Shown here: positions 29,852-37,861 of the stretch, piece after piece | How the letters are laid out: each line of letters opens with the position of its first letter | Position numbering within the stretch: position 1 is the first letter of the stretch | Assembly (NCBI GenBank): GCA_947449695.1 | Contig: CANFST010000009.1 | Span: 20,334 to 84,333, forward strand | Direction: 5' to 3' | Source: Chitinophagales bacterium | GTDB taxonomy: Bacteria > Bacteroidota > Bacteroidia > Chitinophagales > CAIODY01 | DNA: 64,000 nucleotides | The notes under the pieces: model-generated | The model's input: the letters and a program-made list of their open reading frames with translations, nothing else | Databases searched by the model: none | Told to the model about the DNA's origin: nothing | Position numbers and translations under genes: made by a program

Positions 29852-30252
29852 GATAAAATAATTGTAGTGAAATACTAATGATGAATACTATAAAAGCTAC
29901 ACCAGCTATTGTTTGCCAATAGCGCCGCAAGTTATAAAAAATGTGAGGATGAAATAGAAATTGGGAGTTGATTTAATTACGATTTTATACTTTTTTCAAA
30001 GCTACCCTTACCCTGCCTGCAGCAATAGGCCATTGCTAATGAATATATAATGCATGGGTGAGAACCCCTGATAATATGAAAAGAAACAGCTAACTTTTTG
30101 ATTGGGGCCGTATGCTAAAGCAGCTAACGTTTCGGGGGCTTTTTAAGAGTGTATGAAATTGCGTTGGCTGTATTGTCATGGTTGCTGAGTTAGTAAATGT
30201 CAAAAGGCAACTCGTTGTCGAATTGCCTTTTGGTCTGTGTTGCTGTTGTTTG
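29852..30252. other. 400-bp non-coding stretch with a short conserved-looking open segment
   Basis: No full gene is seen. Between 30142 and 30008 the minus strand holds 44 open codons bounded by stops, with well-formed composition (…AYGPNQKVSCFFSYYQGF, then SPMHYIFISNGLLLQAG). Its only ATG is at residue 30. It reads like a fragment of an interspersed repeat or a gene remnant. The GC-richer patch around 30101-30140 (GGGGCCG, TCGGGGGC) contrasts with the AT-rich flanks. A hairpin at 30201-30232 closes the region. Confidence 0.45.
30201..30232 (-). terminator. Hairpin, probable terminator of the frameshifted CarboxypepD_reg-like gene
   Basis: CAAAAGGCAA pairs with TTGCCTTTTG around a 12-nt loop, 20 bp past the stop at 30253. 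The T-run is only four bases on the minus strand, so termination strength is uncertain. Confidence 0.55.
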
Positions 30253-31148
30253 TCAGGATTTTGTCAAAGCAAAATTGAGTTCGTTGCCTTGTCCTTTCTT
30301 TACGTCAAAGTCAGCAACGTTGCCGTCTTGGTAGCCTGTCGCTGTACAACGAAATGTATGTTTGCCGATTGGAATACTCATTGAAAATGTTCCTGTTTTG
30401 GCTGTCTTGGTTTTGTAAGCACCTGTGTTGTCATAGATTTGAGCCTTTGCAATGACTGCACCTGTAACAGCGTCTGTCACTTTTCCTTTAACTTTTGTTT
30501 GTGGTGAACCTAAGTCAATGATTTGACGAGCTGATTTGAAGTTTAAAACAAAGTCAGGGTTGGTAGCTTGGAAATTACCAATCAATTTGTCTAATGTTTT
30601 TAACTCTTTGTTGCCGTCTTTGATTAACTGGGCTAAATCGGAAGTGGCTGTTTTGATTGTACCACGTTTTGCCCGTGGTGCTGGAATGTAAGTTCCATAA
30701 TTTCCAATCAATGCTTGAAATGCTATCAACTTGGCGGCTGTAACGCCGTAGTTGGCTAATGCTGCAACATTGGTGCTTCCAACATCATGAATAGATTGCA
30801 TTGCTCCTAATAAAACGTTGTCGGCTAATTTTGATAAAGTTGATTTAGGAAAATTCATGTCGGCATATAAACTGTTGTTATTAGTGTCTTTGGCAAAGGC
30901 TTGAATGTCGGCACTAATGATAACTGCTTGTGCAATGGCTAAATCTTTTGATGCAGCTTTGTCGGTAGTAACCCCATTCGTTTTTGAGAGCTGAAGGCGA
31001 TGTAGGTGTTTACTGCTCCTCGTTTCGCTCGAAAACGAGTAACGCAACTGTTAAAAGCGACTAATCCTGTCCAAACTGCATTGTTAGTAGTTAGGACTGA
31101 ATCAGATGAAGCCCACATTGAAGTGGTGTTTTCTTGTCTGGTGTCCAT
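30253..31148 (-). CDS. Helical protein with carboxypeptidase-regulatory-like C-terminal domain, apparently frameshifted
   Basis: Two overlapping minus-strand frames form one protein. From ATG 31148 (MDTRQENTTSMWASSDSVLT) the first frame runs to AFSSQKRMG and continues with frame-shadow residues. The second frame resumes as KTNGVTTDKAASKDLA and runs to 30253. Adding one A to the five-A tract of CAAAAACG (about 30981-30986) joins them as SSQKTNGVTTDK. The joined product is about 298 residues: a helical N-terminal region of roughly 210 residues and a beta-sandwich CarboxypepD_reg-like domain at the end (KVKGKVTDAVTGAVIAKAQI ... GTFSMSIPIGKHTFRC). No signal peptide is visible. The function is unknown. 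Confidence 0.6.
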
Positions 31149-31397
31149 GACTTTGAAATTTAATTGTGAATAATTGATTTGTTTAATGGCTGCATTTTTC
31201 AACGCTGCTGTTCTGATTAATAGATACGATAAAGCACCTATTTAGTTGCATTGAAATACGTAATTTAACATTTCGTTAGCATTTAAAACATTCAAAAAGA
31301 TGTTTTTTGAATAAAAATAACAGTTAGTCGCTGTGGGGTAATTTGCTGCTGAACTTAACCTTAATAAAAAGCGGAAAAAGTATGCAATCTAGGAACT

Positions 31398-31607
31398 CAT
31401 GCAGATGATGTCCGCGATGATGCAGACGGTCTCCTCGGTGATGTAGATGGTCTCCGCGGCGATGTAGATGATGTCCTCGGTCGTGCAGACTGCCACTTCG
31501 TCCATGCAGACTGCCACTTCTTCTATGCAGACTGCCACTTCTGTCGTGTAGATGATGTCCTCGGTGATGTAAGTGTTGAGTTCGGTGGTGTGGATGTGGT
31601 TTTCTGT
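31398..31607 (-). repeat. Ten tandem copies of a 21-bp (7-codon) repeat
   Basis: Ten consecutive 21-bp units are diverged copies of ACCGAGGACATCATCTACATC-like sequence on the minus strand. In the frame of the preceding T9SS tail they read TENHIHT, TELNTYI, TEDIIYT, TEVAVCI, EEVAVCM, DEVAVCT, TEDIIYI, AAETIYI, TEETVCI and IADIICM, then SS and a stop at 31389-31391. A second minus-strand frame is also open and reads as His-rich heptads (HRGHHLH type). The block is distinctly GC-richer than its surroundings. The unit length keeps all frames in phase. Whether it is translated is unclear. Confidence 0.85.
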
Positions 31608-31619
31608 GCTGTAAGTGGG

Positions 31620-31769
31620 CTATTTGAGCCATTTTTTGACGAGAAAGCCGTAGTTGGTTTGCAATGTACTAAAGTAAATGCCGTGTGGTAAAGCGGAAAT
31701 GTCTATATCGAAAGTGGTAGTGTTGGGTGCTATGGTGTTGGCACCTATACCAAAAGTGTTGAACTGAAA
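31620..31769 (-). pseudogene. Orphan T9SS type A sorting tail directly after the stop of the upstream gene
   Basis: Immediately after the TAA ending the 31770-32837 gene, the same frame runs on for 49 sense codons and a TAG. The text (NTFGIGANTIAPNTTTFDID, then ISALPHGIYFSTLQTNYGFL and VKKWLK) is a second T9SS sorting tail. It parallels the tail of the intact gene (TLNTETLPKGVYFITLYNN, KRKWMKVN). It has no start or passenger, so it looks like the remnant of a paralogue lost by recombination or deletion. Confidence 0.8.
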
Positions 31770-32837
31770 TTAATTTACTTTCATCCATTTGCGTTTAATC
31801 AAAACATGATTGTTATACAACGTAATAAAATAAACGCCTTTGGGTAATGTTTCGGTATTGAGGGTAGTTGCAGTGGTTTGTTCACTAATCGTTTCGGTGC
31901 TTATCATTTGCCCCAAAACATTAAACAAACTTAATTGTAAGGGTTCGGAAAATGGGGTAATATGTAAGTTTAAATTGTTGCCATTGGGTGCAACAATTAA
32001 TTCGTTGCGATTGATGTTTAAGCTATCTATGTAGGCATAGCCGCAAGCATCCCAAGCGGTTAAATAAATAGTAGTGGCTTGATTAATGCAAATGTTTTGA
32101 GGTGATGCATCGGGGCTGAAAACTGAACCATTCATTTTCCATTGGTAGCGGATTAGGTTAATATTATTAGCTGTGGCTACTGCCAAATTATAGCAATCAG
32201 TTTGCTGCAAACCTGTTATATTTATTTTGGCTACATTGCTTATCTCTACGGTAATAGGGGAAAAGTTGTCAATTAATACATCACACTCATAATTAACTCT
32301 TATATGATGAGCCTGAATTCCTATGTAAGCAAAATTATCATGGGGAATAAAATCAAATTCATATTTTCGCCAAAGTAAAGTATCGGGCATTACAGACGAA
32401 GTGTAAATTAGCTGCGAAGTATCGCATGAAGTGTAGCCTAAATGAATTGTAAAATAACCAAATTCACGAAACTGGGTTGGAACATGGAAAAAATATCCCA
32501 TTGCCCAAACGCTTAAATGATGTTTGTAACCTTCTAACACTGGGCAATTTAATTTTGTTGTTATAAACGAAGGGGCTGCATTTCCACCTTGACCCAAATA
32601 ACAATAATATTTTCCATCAGGAGGAGTAGGAGGCGATAAAAATCCTTCAGGAGAAGGGGTAATGGTTACAATTTCTTGTGAAAATCCTTTACAAGTATCC
32701 CAGTATTTAGCAGGAGATCCCCAGACAATGGTATCATCCAATTCGAAAGATGGATTAGGCAAAGTAATTTGACAATATAAGGGGCTGCCGATGGCAACCC
32801 CTATTATTATACAAATATATTTTACTATTTTTATCAT
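31770..32837 (-). CDS. Secreted protein with T9SS sorting domain
   Basis: I place the start at 32837 (MIKIVKYICIIIGVAIGSPL, then YCQ|ITLPNPSFEL), a signal peptide giving 355 residues; the frame is open to 32915. The mature N-terminal half (about 20-200) begins NPSFELDDTIVWG and resembles the jelly-roll carbohydrate-binding-like domains that start many Bacteroidota surface proteins. It is followed by a short Ig-like stretch (NLIRYQWKMNGSVF). The end is a type A sorting domain (LQLSLFNVLGQMIS ... LPKGVYFITLYNNHV ... KWMKVN). No enzyme motif is seen. A second orphan tail follows its stop. Confidence 0.8.
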   Translation of the reverse strand: MIKIVKYICIIIGVAIGSPLYCQITLPNPSFELDDTIVWGSPAKYWDTCKGFSQEIVTITPSPEGFLSPPTPPDGKYYCYLGQGGNAAPSFITTKLNCPVLEGYKHHLSVWAMGYFFHVPTQFREFGYFTIHLGYTSCDTSQLIYTSSVMPDTLLWRKYEFDFIPHDNFAYIGIQAHHIRVNYECDVLIDNFSPITVEISNVAKINITGLQQTDCYNLAVATANNINLIRYQWKMNGSVFSPDASPQNICINQATTIYLTAWDACGYAYIDSLNINRNELIVAPNGNNLNLHITPFSEPLQLSLFNVLGQMISTETISEQTTATTLNTETLPKGVYFITLYNNHVLIKRKWMKVN

Positions 32838-33002
32838 TGTTTGATTAAAGCCATAAGCCATGTACTTATTTCTTATACAAATATGCAGTAATATTTTTAA
32901 TAAGCAAACTTCCAAAAGGGCTAAACCTATTTAACCGTTGCTATCATATAAGTATCATTTTGGATATGGAAAGTTTAAGCCCTAGGATATTCTATTGCCG
33001 AG

Positions 33003-33055
33003 GTTTGTGAGTACACGAACATCAACTATTTATTTCGGTTAGTAAGTACACTAAC
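33003..33055. repeat. Twin 18-bp palindromic elements in an intergenic region
   Basis: GTTTGTGAGTACACGAAC (33003-33020) and GTTAGTAAGTACACTAAC (33038-33055) share the same layout: 6-bp inverted arms around a GTAC-containing centre, 35 bp apart. The differences fall in the arms and mostly preserve pairing (T-G wobble in the first copy), which suggests selection on the palindrome. The 32838-33149 interval around them holds no gene that I can support. They could be a regulator site or a dispersed repeat. Confidence 0.6.
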
Positions 33056-33149
33056 TGAGGCAGCCGAAACATTTTTTAGCAGCCAAGCTTTGAGCTATTA
33101 AATGGTTCTTACCTCTATTTTAGAAAGGGTGCAAAGGGTTGGGGCAAAT

Positions 33150-33181
33150 AAAAAAGGCAAACCGATAAAGATTTGCCTTTT
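33150..33181 (-). terminator. Terminator of the lptE-secG gene group
   Basis: On the minus strand AAAAGGCAAA and TTTGCCTTTTTT form a 10-bp stem with a 10-nt loop and a U-tract, 27 bp after the secG stop. Confidence 0.88.
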
Positions 33182-33207
33182 GAATGAGTTATAATTAAAC
33201 CCCTGAG

Positions 33208-33534
33208 TTATTTTTGAGGAGCTTGCTGTTGCTGTGGTGCAGCAGGCATCTGTGCAGCTTTTTGCTTGCTGATAGCTTCAGTTACTTCTGATTTGTTTGA
33301 TTTTACACCTTTAGGTATGAAAAAGAAACTACCTAATATGAATATCCCAATTACGGCTGCTAATGTCCAAGTAGTTTTTTCTAAAAAATCAGTAGTGCGT
33401 TGCACACCCAAAATCTGATTATTGAAACCACCAAACGAACCACTCAATCCGCCGCCTTTAGGGTTTTGAATTAATACAATCAAAATGAGCAACAAAGCCG
33501 CCACAACCATTAATACTACTAAAAAAGATAACAT
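33208..33534 (-). CDS. secG: Protein translocase subunit SecG
   Basis: This 108-residue membrane protein has the SecG layout: a first helix (about 2-22, LSFLVVLMVVAALLLILIVL), the conserved loop IQNPKGGGLSGSFGG, then a second helix (about 54-74, TTWTLAAVIGIFILGSFFFI). The tail is Gln/Pro/Ala-rich. SecG assists SecYEG-mediated export. It is the last gene of a minus-strand series (sigma-54 activator, lptE, the 326-residue protein, secG) with gaps of 17 bp or less and one overlap. A strong terminator follows. Confidence 0.95.
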   Translation of the reverse strand: MLSFLVVLMVVAALLLILIVLIQNPKGGGLSGSFGGFNNQILGVQRTTDFLEKTTWTLAAVIGIFILGSFFFIPKGVKSNKSEVTEAISKQKAAQMPAAPQQQQAPQK

Positions 33535-33537
33535 AAT

Positions 33538-34518
33538 TTATTGAATTTTATTTTTAAGTTCTTCAATTTGGGCTGCAAAGAAAACACTTTTTTCGGGTTT
33601 TAACAAACTTAACTTCTGATAAGTAGCAATTGCTTTATCATATTTTTCCTGTTGCACATATACTTTAGCCATAGTTTCGGTTACAAAATCGTCATGACGC
33701 TGCATACTGAAGCTCATCAGCTCAGCTAAGTTTACTTTCAAATCATCGGGTTCGCTGTCTTCTTCATCGTTGCCAATAAATTCGTTCATTAAAGCCTTGG
33801 CTACTTTTAAATTATCAGCAGTTTTTTTATTTAATGCTGCATCTTGATTGATGGTTGAGCCTTTGCTGAACTGATGCAACCAGGCATTAAAAGATTTAGG
33901 CGCTTGAACGGAGTCGGCTGGTAAATTAGTATCTTGTTCCATATTAATATGATCGGTTTCGGCAGGCAGATTTATTTTAATAGCAGGTATTTCGGCAGCG
34001 GCAATGGTTGCTAAAATATCATCGGTTTTTTTTGTTTCAATAGGCCCTATTATTTCTTCAGCTACCCTTATGTGAATCATTGATAAAGGTTCTAAGGTTT
34101 TGTTCTGAAAAGTATCCTGCAACTGATTATTCATTTTAAAATCTAACACAATTGGTTCAAAAGGTTTGGCAATGGCAGCAGGTTGTTCTATAGCTATGGT
34201 TGGCAGTTCGGCAATAACTGTTAAAGCGGCTTCGGGCTTTTGTTCAACTATGTTAACAGGGTTGTCGATAGCTATATCCGTTTGTTCAATCAAAACAAAT
34301 AATTCTTTTCTATCTAATGAGTGTAGCGCCGCCCGTTGCAATTGATGATTAAATTTTTCCGATTCTTCTATCTGATATTTTTTTGCTAACAATTGCTGTG
34401 CTTTTGCAAACCAAGGATATTGCAGCACCAACGATTCTAAATAGTCGGTAGCAAGCCATTTGATATGGTGTGCATCGGCTAATGCCCTCTGAAAATATGT
34501 TTGATTGTTTTGTTGCAT
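33538..34518 (-). CDS. Conserved Bacteroidota protein with C-terminal TPR-like segment
   Basis: The 326-residue cytoplasmic protein has an N-terminal helical domain (about 1-85; YFQRALADAHHIKWLATDYL) and a long Pro/Ile/Glu-rich linker without clear structure (about 85-230). A C-terminal TPR-like unit follows (AELMSFSMQRHDDFVTETMA, then QQEKYDKAIATYQKLSLLKP). This gene type sits between lptE and secG in many Bacteroidota, as far as I recall, but its function is unknown. The ATG overlaps the TAA of lptE by one base (TAATG), implying translational coupling, and its stop is 3 bp before secG. Confidence 0.75.
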   Translation of the reverse strand: MQQNNQTYFQRALADAHHIKWLATDYLESLVLQYPWFAKAQQLLAKKYQIEESEKFNHQLQRAALHSLDRKELFVLIEQTDIAIDNPVNIVEQKPEAALTVIAELPTIAIEQPAAIAKPFEPIVLDFKMNNQLQDTFQNKTLEPLSMIHIRVAEEIIGPIETKKTDDILATIAAAEIPAIKINLPAETDHINMEQDTNLPADSVQAPKSFNAWLHQFSKGSTINQDAALNKKTADNLKVAKALMNEFIGNDEEDSEPDDLKVNLAELMSFSMQRHDDFVTETMAKVYVQQEKYDKAIATYQKLSLLKPEKSVFFAAQIEELKNKIQ

Positions 34519-35021
34519 TACCAGTTTACTACTGATTTATTGTAAATATCATCTACTATCATTTTGCAAATATCAGCAGCTATTGTATTTTCGATAACGC
34601 TTAAATTTTGTGTAGCATCAAAGGTTTCGGTTTTGGTAAACGATTGCGACCATTTTTCTTTTTCCTTTTTATGATTGACATAATCCATTTTCATGGTTAT
34701 ACTCAATTGATTACCTGTTGAAATATTACCGCTTCGGCCTACTGCAGTAATTGAATAATCAGTTATTACACCAGTAAAATCTAAATCACCATTTTTATCT
34801 ACAATTTTCAAATTCGATTCATTCAAAAATTTATTGCGCATAGCATCCATCATTAATTGGCTCAAAGCCGAGTTTACTTTTGGCGCCTGATTAGGAATGT
34901 AATGAATAGAAACAGTTTTAATATCAGCAGGTAACTGACCTGCTTTTAAAGAATAAAAGCAGCAGCCATAAAACCCAATGACAGCTATTGCCACAAACAA
35001 TAAAAGACGTATTCTTTTCAA
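34518..35021 (-). CDS. lptE: LptE-family LPS assembly lipoprotein
   Basis: The 167-residue protein starts with TTG at 35021; an in-frame stop lies 12 bp upstream and there is no ATG between. It has a lipoprotein-like signal (LLLFVAIAVIGFYGCC, Cys20/21) and then the Bacteroidota LptE core: YSLKAGQLPADIKTVSI, a LSQLMMDAMRNKFLNES helix and LDFTGVITDYSITAVG. LptE plugs the LptD barrel and helps deliver lipopolysaccharide to the outer leaflet. It lies 17 bp after the sigma-54 activator, the same order found in relatives, which suggests co-transcription rather than regulation of lptE. Confidence 0.88.
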   Translation of the reverse strand: MKRIRLLLFVAIAVIGFYGCCFYSLKAGQLPADIKTVSIHYIPNQAPKVNSALSQLMMDAMRNKFLNESNLKIVDKNGDLDFTGVITDYSITAVGRSGNISTGNQLSITMKMDYVNHKKEKEKWSQSFTKTETFDATQNLSVIENTIAADICKMIVDDIYNKSVVNW

Positions 35022-35038
35022 TGCAATTTTTTATTTAA

Positions 35039-36265
35039 TCAAATTTCTTCTAAGCCGTAATCTTTTATTTTACGATACAATGTTCGCTCAGAAATACCTA
35101 ATTCTAAAGCAGCATCTCTGCGTCGGCTTTTATATTTTTTTAAAGCTTTAATAATTAGCTCTTTTTCTTTTTCGGCAATGTTTAAAGTTTCTTCAACTTC
35201 GGGTACATGATTTAACACAATAGGTTGTTGCTGCTGATTAGGCAAGGTGGTCGGGGTGTTGGAATAATGAACAGGCGCAGCCTGATTAGTATTAAAATTA
35301 TCTGCCGCTGAAAACTGAACGGGCATATCATTACCTTGCAATACATTACCAAACGCTTGCTTAAGGTCGTTAACATCTTTTCTTAAATCATATAGTACTT
35401 TGTAAATAATCTCACGTTCGTTAGCAAAATTATTTCCACCCGAATTTGAATTATTGAGAGCCATCGGAAATGAATCAATTTTACCATCGGGCATAAAGCG
35501 CAATAAAGCTGCGCTTGAAAGTTCTTTATCGGTAGATAATACTGAAATCTGTTCTGCTATATTTTTTAATTCTCTTACATTGCCTGGGAAAGAATAATTA
35601 ATTAAAATTTGCTTGGCAGCTTCATCTAATTGAATAGGCTGGCGGCGATATTTATCAGCAAAGTCAACGCAGAATTTTCTGAATAAAACAGCAATATCAT
35701 CTTTACGCTCACGAAGTGCAGGCACTTTAATTGGCACTGTATTAAGACGGTAATATAAATCTTCTCTGAATTTTCCGTTATGAATGGATTCTTTCAAATT
35801 TACATTAGTGGCAGCTATAACCCGAACATTTGTTTTCAAAACTTTTGATGAACCTACCCGAATATATTCACCTGTTTCTAATACCCTAAGCAATCGGGCT
35901 TGAGTTCCTAAAGGCATTTCAGCTATTTCATCTAAAAAAATAGTTCCTCCATTCACTGTTTCAAAATAACCTTTACGGCTATCGTGAGCACCAGTGAATG
36001 AACCTTTTTCATGACCAAATAATTCTGAATCTATTGTTCCTTCGGGTATTGCACCACAGTTGACAGCAATAAAAGGATGATGTTTTCTATTTGAAAGCTG
36101 ATGAATAACTTGAGAAAAAACTTCTTTTCCTACACCACTTTCGCCAGTAATCAAAACAGATAAATCGGTAGATGCTACTTGCATAGCTACTTGCAAAGCA
36201 TAATTAAGCGATGGCGTATTGCCTAATATTCCGAACCGTTGTTTGAGAGCTTGTAAATCCACCAT
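35039..36265 (-). CDS. Sigma-54-dependent transcriptional activator (AAA+ and Fis-type HTH)
   Basis: This 408-residue protein has no N-terminal sensory domain; the AAA+ domain begins almost at once (about 15-240). It shows Walker A GESGVGKEVF, the sigma-54-contacting loop GAFTGAHDSRKGYFE, Walker B GGTIFLDEIAEM, and the R-finger region NVRELKNIAEQ. A flexible Gln/Asn-rich linker (about 300-350) leads to a C-terminal Fis/HTH_8 domain (KALKKYKSRRRDAALELGIS ... ERTLYRKIKDYGL). It drives open-complex formation at RpoN promoters. No receiver is present, so activity would be set by expression or a partner. It is first in the group leading to lptE and secG. Confidence 0.93.
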   Translation of the reverse strand: MVDLQALKQRFGILGNTPSLNYALQVAMQVASTDLSVLITGESGVGKEVFSQVIHQLSNRKHHPFIAVNCGAIPEGTIDSELFGHEKGSFTGAHDSRKGYFETVNGGTIFLDEIAEMPLGTQARLLRVLETGEYIRVGSSKVLKTNVRVIAATNVNLKESIHNGKFREDLYYRLNTVPIKVPALRERKDDIAVLFRKFCVDFADKYRRQPIQLDEAAKQILINYSFPGNVRELKNIAEQISVLSTDKELSSAALLRFMPDGKIDSFPMALNNSNSGGNNFANEREIIYKVLYDLRKDVNDLKQAFGNVLQGNDMPVQFSAADNFNTNQAAPVHYSNTPTTLPNQQQQPIVLNHVPEVEETLNIAEKEKELIIKALKKYKSRRRDAALELGISERTLYRKIKDYGLEEI

Positions 36266-36334
36266 TAAAAAATTGAACTACAAAAATAATAAATCAAATG
36301 AAGCAAGCACACTTATAAAAAGTGATACCAAAAA

Positions 36335-37348
36335 TTATTTCTTTACAGGAACCGCAACAGCACCCATTGGTTTTCGAGCAGCTGGTGGTGGCATTTCGAA
36401 AATAGAATCTGTCCGTACAATGTAAGTATAGCCTGCTTTTACAGTAATCACTCTATCTCCTTTAACAATTTGCGTTACACCTGGTTTACGAATGATATCA
36501 TCATTCCCCTTGGCCCCCATAGTTTTATCTTTTGCGCTTAAAGGTGTTTTATCTTTAGGATTCATACCTCCTGCTACCAGTTTTTTTCCATCTTCTTTTT
36601 TTGAGGTGGTTGCTGTTTTAGCGTCTGCTTTTGTATCAGGTTTCTTTGCATCAGCTTTTTTATCGGCTGGAGAAGTATTGTTATAATCAGTAATTTCTTG
36701 TGTTTCGGTTTTGTTAGTAGAATCAGTTGGGGCAACAGCAGCTTTTGCTTTTGCAGCAGCAATTGAATCAGCTTTCATTTTAGCAGCAGCTTTTTTAGCT
36801 TCAGCTTCTAGTTTCTTTTTTTGCGCTAATTCGGCAGCTTCTTTTTTCTTTTGTTCAGCTATTTTAGCGGCTTCAGCTTTTTTCTGTTCAGCAATTTTTT
36901 GTGCTTCAATTTTTTGCAATTCAACTTTGCCTAAAGGCTTAGGTACATCGGCACTTGATTTATCACCTGCTTTGCCCCTGTTCGCAATATACTCATTGTC
37001 CATCCTAGGATTTTTTCCTTTTTCGTATTTAGCAGGGGTAGCTTGCTTCTGCACATATTCTTCATCAGCCGATTTGAAAGTATAACTTGCAGTTAAATCA
37101 GCAAATAAAGCACTTACAACTGATGCAGGCATATTACTGCGGCTTGCACTTGTAGCTATCATATAATCAATTTCAAAATCGCCACTGATTTTATTTTGCT
37201 CTTTATATTCTTTTAAAGGCAAATAAACTTTATCGTATTTTTTGTTATTCCAAAGATTAATCAAGTCGTTTAAAAAATCATTTTGTTGAGCATTGGCAGC
37301 TATGTTTAAGCCAATTAATGCGCACACAAGTATCAGAATTTTTTTCAT
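36335..37348 (-). CDS. Secreted/periplasmic Lys-Ala-rich coiled-coil protein, unknown function
   Basis: The 337-residue protein has a signal peptide (ILILVCALIGLNIAANA|QQ) and a small globular N-terminal domain (about 22-105, FLNDLINLWNNKKYDKVYLP). A TolA-like charged helix follows (about 140-200; repeated AEQKKKEAAELAQKKKLEAE), then a Lys/Asp/Thr-rich linker. The C-terminal 50 residues form a small beta element (GVTQIVKGDRVITVKAGYTY). No enzyme motif is seen. The composition fits a periplasm-spanning or surface-anchored structural protein. It is 69 bp upstream of the sigma-54 activator gene on the same strand and divergent from padR. Confidence 0.7.
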   Translation of the reverse strand: MKKILILVCALIGLNIAANAQQNDFLNDLINLWNNKKYDKVYLPLKEYKEQNKISGDFEIDYMIATSASRSNMPASVVSALFADLTASYTFKSADEEYVQKQATPAKYEKGKNPRMDNEYIANRGKAGDKSSADVPKPLGKVELQKIEAQKIAEQKKAEAAKIAEQKKKEAAELAQKKKLEAEAKKAAAKMKADSIAAAKAKAAVAPTDSTNKTETQEITDYNNTSPADKKADAKKPDTKADAKTATTSKKEDGKKLVAGGMNPKDKTPLSAKDKTMGAKGNDDIIRKPGVTQIVKGDRVITVKAGYTYIVRTDSIFEMPPPAARKPMGAVAVPVKK

Positions 37349-37455
37349 GGTTGTAATGTGTTTGCCCCAAAAATAGAAAAAATACTTTTTGCTTGTTGTT
37401 ATCTTTTAAAACATTTTAAAATTTTAAGGTTGTGGATAACTTTTAGAACTTTGTA

Positions 37456-37487
37456 TTGCATAGTACCAACTTATGCCCATATCTTTG
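37456..37487 (+). promoter_or_regulatory. Bacteroidota-type promoter for padR-pspC
   Basis: TTG at 37456-37458 and TATCTTTG at 37480-37487 (TAnnTTTG) are separated by 21 bp. The predicted start of transcription is about 23 bp upstream of the padR ATG at 37515. Confidence 0.55.
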
Positions 37488-37514
37488 CAGTGCAATTTAA
37501 CAAGAGCACAAAAA

Positions 37515-37838
37515 ATGAATACCGATAACATACAAGCACAAATGCGCAAAGGAGTATTGGAATTTTGCATTTTATCCATTATTTCTAAAAACGAATCATA
37601 CGCATCTGATATCATCAGTTCGCTGAAAGATGCAAAAATATTAGTAGTAGAAGGTACGCTTTACCCACTGCTTACCCGATTAAAAAATGATGATTTATTA
37701 AAATACAGTTGGGAAGAATCGAAAAGCGGACCACCCCGAAAATATTATCAACTAACAACTAAAGGTGAAAACGTATTGAAAGAAATGAATAAAACATGGA
37801 AAGAATTGGCTTATGCCGTTGAAAAAATAACTAAATAA
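37515..37838 (+). CDS. PadR-family transcriptional regulator
   Basis: The start at 37515 (MNTDNIQAQMRKGVLEFCIL, 107 residues) fits the family; an upstream in-frame ATG at 37473 overlaps the promoter. The winged helix shows the PadR signature: ILSIISKNESYASDIISSL, VVEGTLYPLLTRLKNDDLL and GPPRKYYQLTTKGE. PadR dimers usually repress small operons and release on binding a ligand. The gene lies 23 bp upstream of a PspC-domain gene on the same strand, a pairing common in Bacteroidota, so it probably controls its own operon in response to envelope stress. Confidence 0.93.
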   Translation: MNTDNIQAQMRKGVLEFCILSIISKNESYASDIISSLKDAKILVVEGTLYPLLTRLKNDDLLKYSWEESKSGPPRKYYQLTTKGENVLKEMNKTWKELAYAVEKITK

Positions 37839-37861
37839 ATAATCTCTAAAACACATATATC

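Noticed and set aside
29852..30252. tRNA, riboswitch or other structured RNA in the 400-bp gap
   Set aside because: No cloverleaf or known riboswitch core could be formed by eye; only a terminator-like hairpin and a protein-like fragment are visible.
31398..31607. The repeat block as a CRISPR array
   Set aside because: Units are 21 bp, contiguous and diverged, with no unique spacers and no cas genes nearby.
31324..31632. 102-residue His/Arg-rich ORF on the minus strand as a metal-binding protein
   Set aside because: It is one of the open frames of the 21-bp repeat. The frame shared with the T9SS tail is equally open, there is no convincing start or export signal, and the His richness follows from the repeat composition.
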